A DNA stretch of 64,000 nt, from contig OZ014411.1 of the NCBI GenBank assembly GCA_963965975.1, positions 22,906,249 through 22,970,248 on the forward strand, read 5' to 3'. The position numbers and the translations under genes were made by a program. This stretch comes from Xestospongia bergquistia. Lineage: Eukaryota > Porifera > Demospongiae > Haplosclerida > Petrosiidae. Positions 60,746-64,000 of the stretch are shown one piece after another; position 1 is the first letter of the stretch; each line of letters begins with the position of its first letter. The notes under the pieces are model-generated. The model did no database searches, was not told where the DNA came from, and saw only the letters and a program-made list of their open reading frames with translations.

Positions 60746-61557
60746 AGGAAAGGTACCTCCCACTGAGGCTGGTGATGGAATGCGCATGCACGCATGCACA
60801 ACACATATTTGCATGAGTAGCTTTGTGACAAGGAAGTGTTTATGTAATGTGGTATAATAATATTATATCATCATTCTTATTTGTGCATAGGACTACATTT
60901 CATTTTTCTTAATATAGTCAAAATACAAACAATGATTCTGATGATTCCCTTTAAAAGGGAAAGGCAAATTACAACTTACATTATCATACCTAGTGTATGT
61001 ACCAGATGTAAGTAAACTCAATAAGTTAAAAAAACATTAAAAAACACGAAATAATAAACAGTCATGAACTATATAGTAATAACAGCAATTTCAATTACAA
61101 GATACTACTCTAAAACAATAAAACTATTATTACAACAGTTATTTGTAAATAGGACATTAGTCAACCTACTTTACTGAAGATCAACATACAGCCATTTTCT
61201 TATACGCAGGTTTCCTTGTAGGAAACATAAAGCATATATAAACAATGAATATCATACCTTGTGTCACAGTTGATACAGTAAGTCGTTAACCTTTCTTATT
61301 GGTGACCTATGATTCCCTTTCTCAAAGATAGCATCAGTGTATGTGAAATAGAACCAAATATGGACATGTGGTTGCTTGCATTTGTTGCTGCAAAGGAGGT
61401 TAAGGGGATATGCACTAGATAAGTTAAAGTAGCTTTATACTAACTAAACTTATAGTTTTCCCAGGCATAAGAATGTGTTTCCAACTAATTGACTAGCACT
61501 AATTTAAACATATAGTAAGTTAATCAAATAATGTGTATTTCCACTACATGTATTAGA
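60746..61557. other. unit 3, 5' flank of the DUF4430 gene
   Basis: Shared with the other units; no separate gene supported. Confidence 0.4.
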
Positions 61558-61763
61558 CATTGTATAGACACCAGACAATGTGATATGAGGATAATCCTGT
61601 CATGAAGTATAATTAAGTCGAGGATAGTACAGTAGGTCATAAGTGTTGAAGTGTATGTGTCAGGTACATGTATTAGATATTGTATAAACATCAGACAGAT
61701 TGTTATGAATACAATTCTGTCACCATTAAGTTGAGGATAGAACAGTATATCAGAGGTGTTAGA
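61558..61763. repeat. 120-bp minisatellite, one unit plus diverged end
   Basis: One full 120-bp unit followed by the diverged terminal unit. This is the shortest of the three arrays. Confidence 0.9.
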
Positions 61764-61827
61764 GGGGATAACCATATATTTGGCTTATAGTATACATATA
61801 TACTTGAAATGGTAGCACAAATTAGTA

Positions 61828-63039
61828 CACAGCAAAAAACACAAGATTAAAACTACCCACAATGGTTGTATCAACTACAATACAAATTGGTTATATTAAC
61901 CTACATGTAATTGAAGTGACACTCCTGGGTAACTTTAACTAAAATGGGTTAATTAACTAAGTTGGTTAAAGCTACCATGTTGAGCGACTGTTACTATAAC
62001 TAGGTTAGGTAGTTTAACACCAAAATAACGATGACAATGTATAATCTAGTTATTAAAACAAATTGGTAAAAGGGAGAAAAATCAATATTAGTTTATATAA
62101 CATAGTGTTTTAGATAAATATAAGTCAAACCATCTGTTAGTTTATGACCATGATAAATATTATAATCAAATAAATCAGATATTAATGACTGGTGTGAAGA
62201 AACAAAAATGACAGGCATAATAATACACTTAAAATAAAATTTGTCATTTCAATCGTTGTCCTTGTTATCAGAATCTCATCAAGTTGATGTAAGCCCAATA
62301 TTGAGTTACCACAAAGCCAAAAACTGGTCTAACTTAATATGTGAAAAGCCAACTAGAAGCCAAAAGTACACTTTGTAGTTAATTGTCCAATAACTGAAAT
62401 TATGAGGGAGAGGTAGATACTATTTCAACCTAACTAACTAGGTTAATTAAGTTGAAGTAGTATCTACTTATAGCTTCAATTGAAGCCATGATTTGACTAC
62501 TATAGCAAAGTGGGTGTAAAAGCAATGTGGTTGTAGATGTAACTAGTTTGCTTCATGCTTATTGAGTTACACTAGTATTGGTCTTGTAACAACTTTGAAT
62601 TGGTCTTACATCATATTGATGTAACTGTAGTAATGAAGACCTTAGTTAAAATGACAACATTCTTTTTTCAGTGTGGCTATCAAAATAAAGTACATTACAT
62701 GATGAAACCAAAAAAAAGAAACAAGTCACCACCAATGATTTACATTAAAAATATTAGTTATAACATCCTATTTTGTTAGTTATGATAACTACAACATATA
62801 TTAGAATCAAACCTACTAGTAATTAGTGCATGAAGTTAAAGTAATAGTAATTGTTACATCAACTACTTATGTCAGATGTTACTTTAACTATAAGTGTGGG
62901 TTATAATCACCAATACATTTGACAGTTGCTTTAACTATTATTTTCATTGGGTTATTTTAACCCAATACAAGGGTTACCTGAGTTGCAGGTGTTTTGACCC
63001 AAACGTTTGGGTACTTTCTACCCATCACTTTTTACTGTG
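61828..63039. mobile_element. 1212-bp TA-flanked non-autonomous DNA element in unit 3
   Basis: The element begins CACAGCAAAAAA and ends TTTTTACTGTG, with imperfect inverted ends (CACAG[CT]AAAAA), and is flanked by a duplicated TA (61826-61827 and 63040-63041). Units 1 and 2 have the uninterrupted site AAATTAGTAGTTGGTGG. The TA duplication points to Tc1/mariner-like mobilisation. No transposase frame is present. The interior is rich in short GTTAA/TTAAC and GGGTT/AACCC motifs in both orientations. Confidence 0.85.
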
Positions 63040-63041
63040 TA

Positions 63042-64000
63042 GTTGTTGGTTTGTATAGTTATCACTCAATTTAAGGAAATGATTTCATCTAGACTAGTAA
63101 TTTTCATAGAAAATGCTATTACACACCTACAGGATGGTCTTTGGGTAAGATCAAACCTAAATGGTATTATCCCATTACTAATATCATATGACTACTAAAT
63201 CAATTACAATAAGGATTATAGATTTATTCAATTTCAAAGCAGAGAGTACTCCATTTCTAGTTAAAGTTAAAGTTATTCACACTATAATTACAATCTATAT
63301 GCTACTTTAGCCAATTAATTCTTAGCTCACATTACAGTGAGCAATTTGACATGGTTTTTAGATTTCATAGTAGCTACCCGCATATGGTATAAACTGGTTG
63401 TTCAAATAACTGAATAACTTTTGTATAGTGCAAGGAATGCACACTAGCAAAATGTATAAGTACACTGTATTTGATACTTATTTCATTAAAATGTAAAAAC
63501 AAGAAAAAGTAATACGTAAAACATTCTGATCCTTCATTAAGTAATTGGCTATTAATACTCCATATTGTGAGTACGCTTTATGTCAATGTATGTATTACTT
63601 GTCTTTGGTCTGAACTACTATAAATTTGGAGCTATAAGGATATTTGATATCTCTCTTTAATCATGAATAATACCACAAGTGGGAAGAATGGATTAAGGGA
63701 TGTACTAATTACTAATTGTTTGACCTCATAAGTAGGAAAGGGAGGATCTTTGGACAGTTTTGTTTGGACAAGCTGATATGATCTAACATAAATCAATTTT
63801 TAAGTCTCCTTTGTCTATAATACAAAGTCTTGTCTAAATAATAGCTCTTACACACTCAGTCAGAAGGCATAGATATTGTTACATATTGTTATATATAAAC
63901 ATATTGTAGTACTAGTCTAGATTATGGCTACACATTACTACATCAGAGCAGCTGTTGCGAACAATGTATGTGGTCAGCTATTGGTTACTACTAACATCCA
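63042..64000. other. unit 3 spacer to the window edge
   Basis: Matches 39780-40860 of unit 1, with a deletion around 63330. From 63840 it retains the block that unit 2 lost. No gene. Confidence 0.5.

Larger units (their letters stand above)
56460..64000. repeat. segmental duplication, unit 3 (runs off the window)
   Basis: Homology starts at TTTGCACTACAAGAAATGAC, equivalent to about 31733 in unit 1 and 48345 in unit 2, so the left 2.5 kb of the unit is missing. Order then follows the other units to the edge. It carries its own 1212-bp insertion at 61828. Confidence 0.9.

Overview
The window looks like animal nuclear DNA, most likely from a demosponge such as Amphimedon. The clues are AT-rich sequence, many short GT-AG introns, and protein types common in sponges: a repeat-type K+-selective CNG channel, an intronless beta-helix receptor-like membrane protein, tandem DUF4430 secreted proteins, and P2X7-ballast-like mobile genes. 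The species is inferred; no mitochondrial or rRNA marker is present.

Left part (1-16.4 kb). The 3' part of a multi-repeat, CNGK-like cyclic-nucleotide-gated K+ channel gene enters from the left edge and ends at 5254. A decayed second set of cyclic-nucleotide-binding exons follows to 8537, with an antisense Ig-like exon inside one of its introns. After a 2 kb gene-poor stretch come a three-exon minus-strand gene for a cysteine-studded coiled-coil type II membrane protein, a dead pogo/Tigger transposase, AT microsatellites, two terminal exons of a possible flavin reductase, and a minus-strand GMC oxidoreductase broken by two compensating one-base frameshifts.

Middle part (17.2-29.2 kb). A decayed minus-strand Ty3/gypsy element with both LTRs but no gag lies at 17221-20825. 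It is followed by a truncated DDE-type DNA transposon copy and a nested fold-back repeat. Then come a large intronless gene for a 1197-residue membrane protein (+) and a single-exon fucosyltransferase-like Golgi-type enzyme (-).

Right part (29.2-64 kb) is a segmental duplication array with three units in the same orientation: about 29225-42895, 46258-56460, and 56460 to beyond the edge. Each unit carries an intact three-exon secreted protein with two DUF4430 domains (transcobalamin/intrinsic-factor C-terminal type), a fixed TATA box, a 120-bp minisatellite with 9, 3 or 1 units, and an exon of a possible death-fold protein. Units 1 and 2 also carry the last two exons of an unknown gene and tandem LINE 3' tails. 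Because the units are paralogous, later insertions can be read against empty sites: a 1966-bp TTAA-flanked fold-back element with 646-bp arms in unit 1, and a 1212-bp TA-flanked element in unit 3.

The candidates most worth attention are the asymmetric CNG-binding domains of the channel, the TTAA fold-back element carrying a P2X7-ballast-type protein, and the recent DUF4430 gene triplication.
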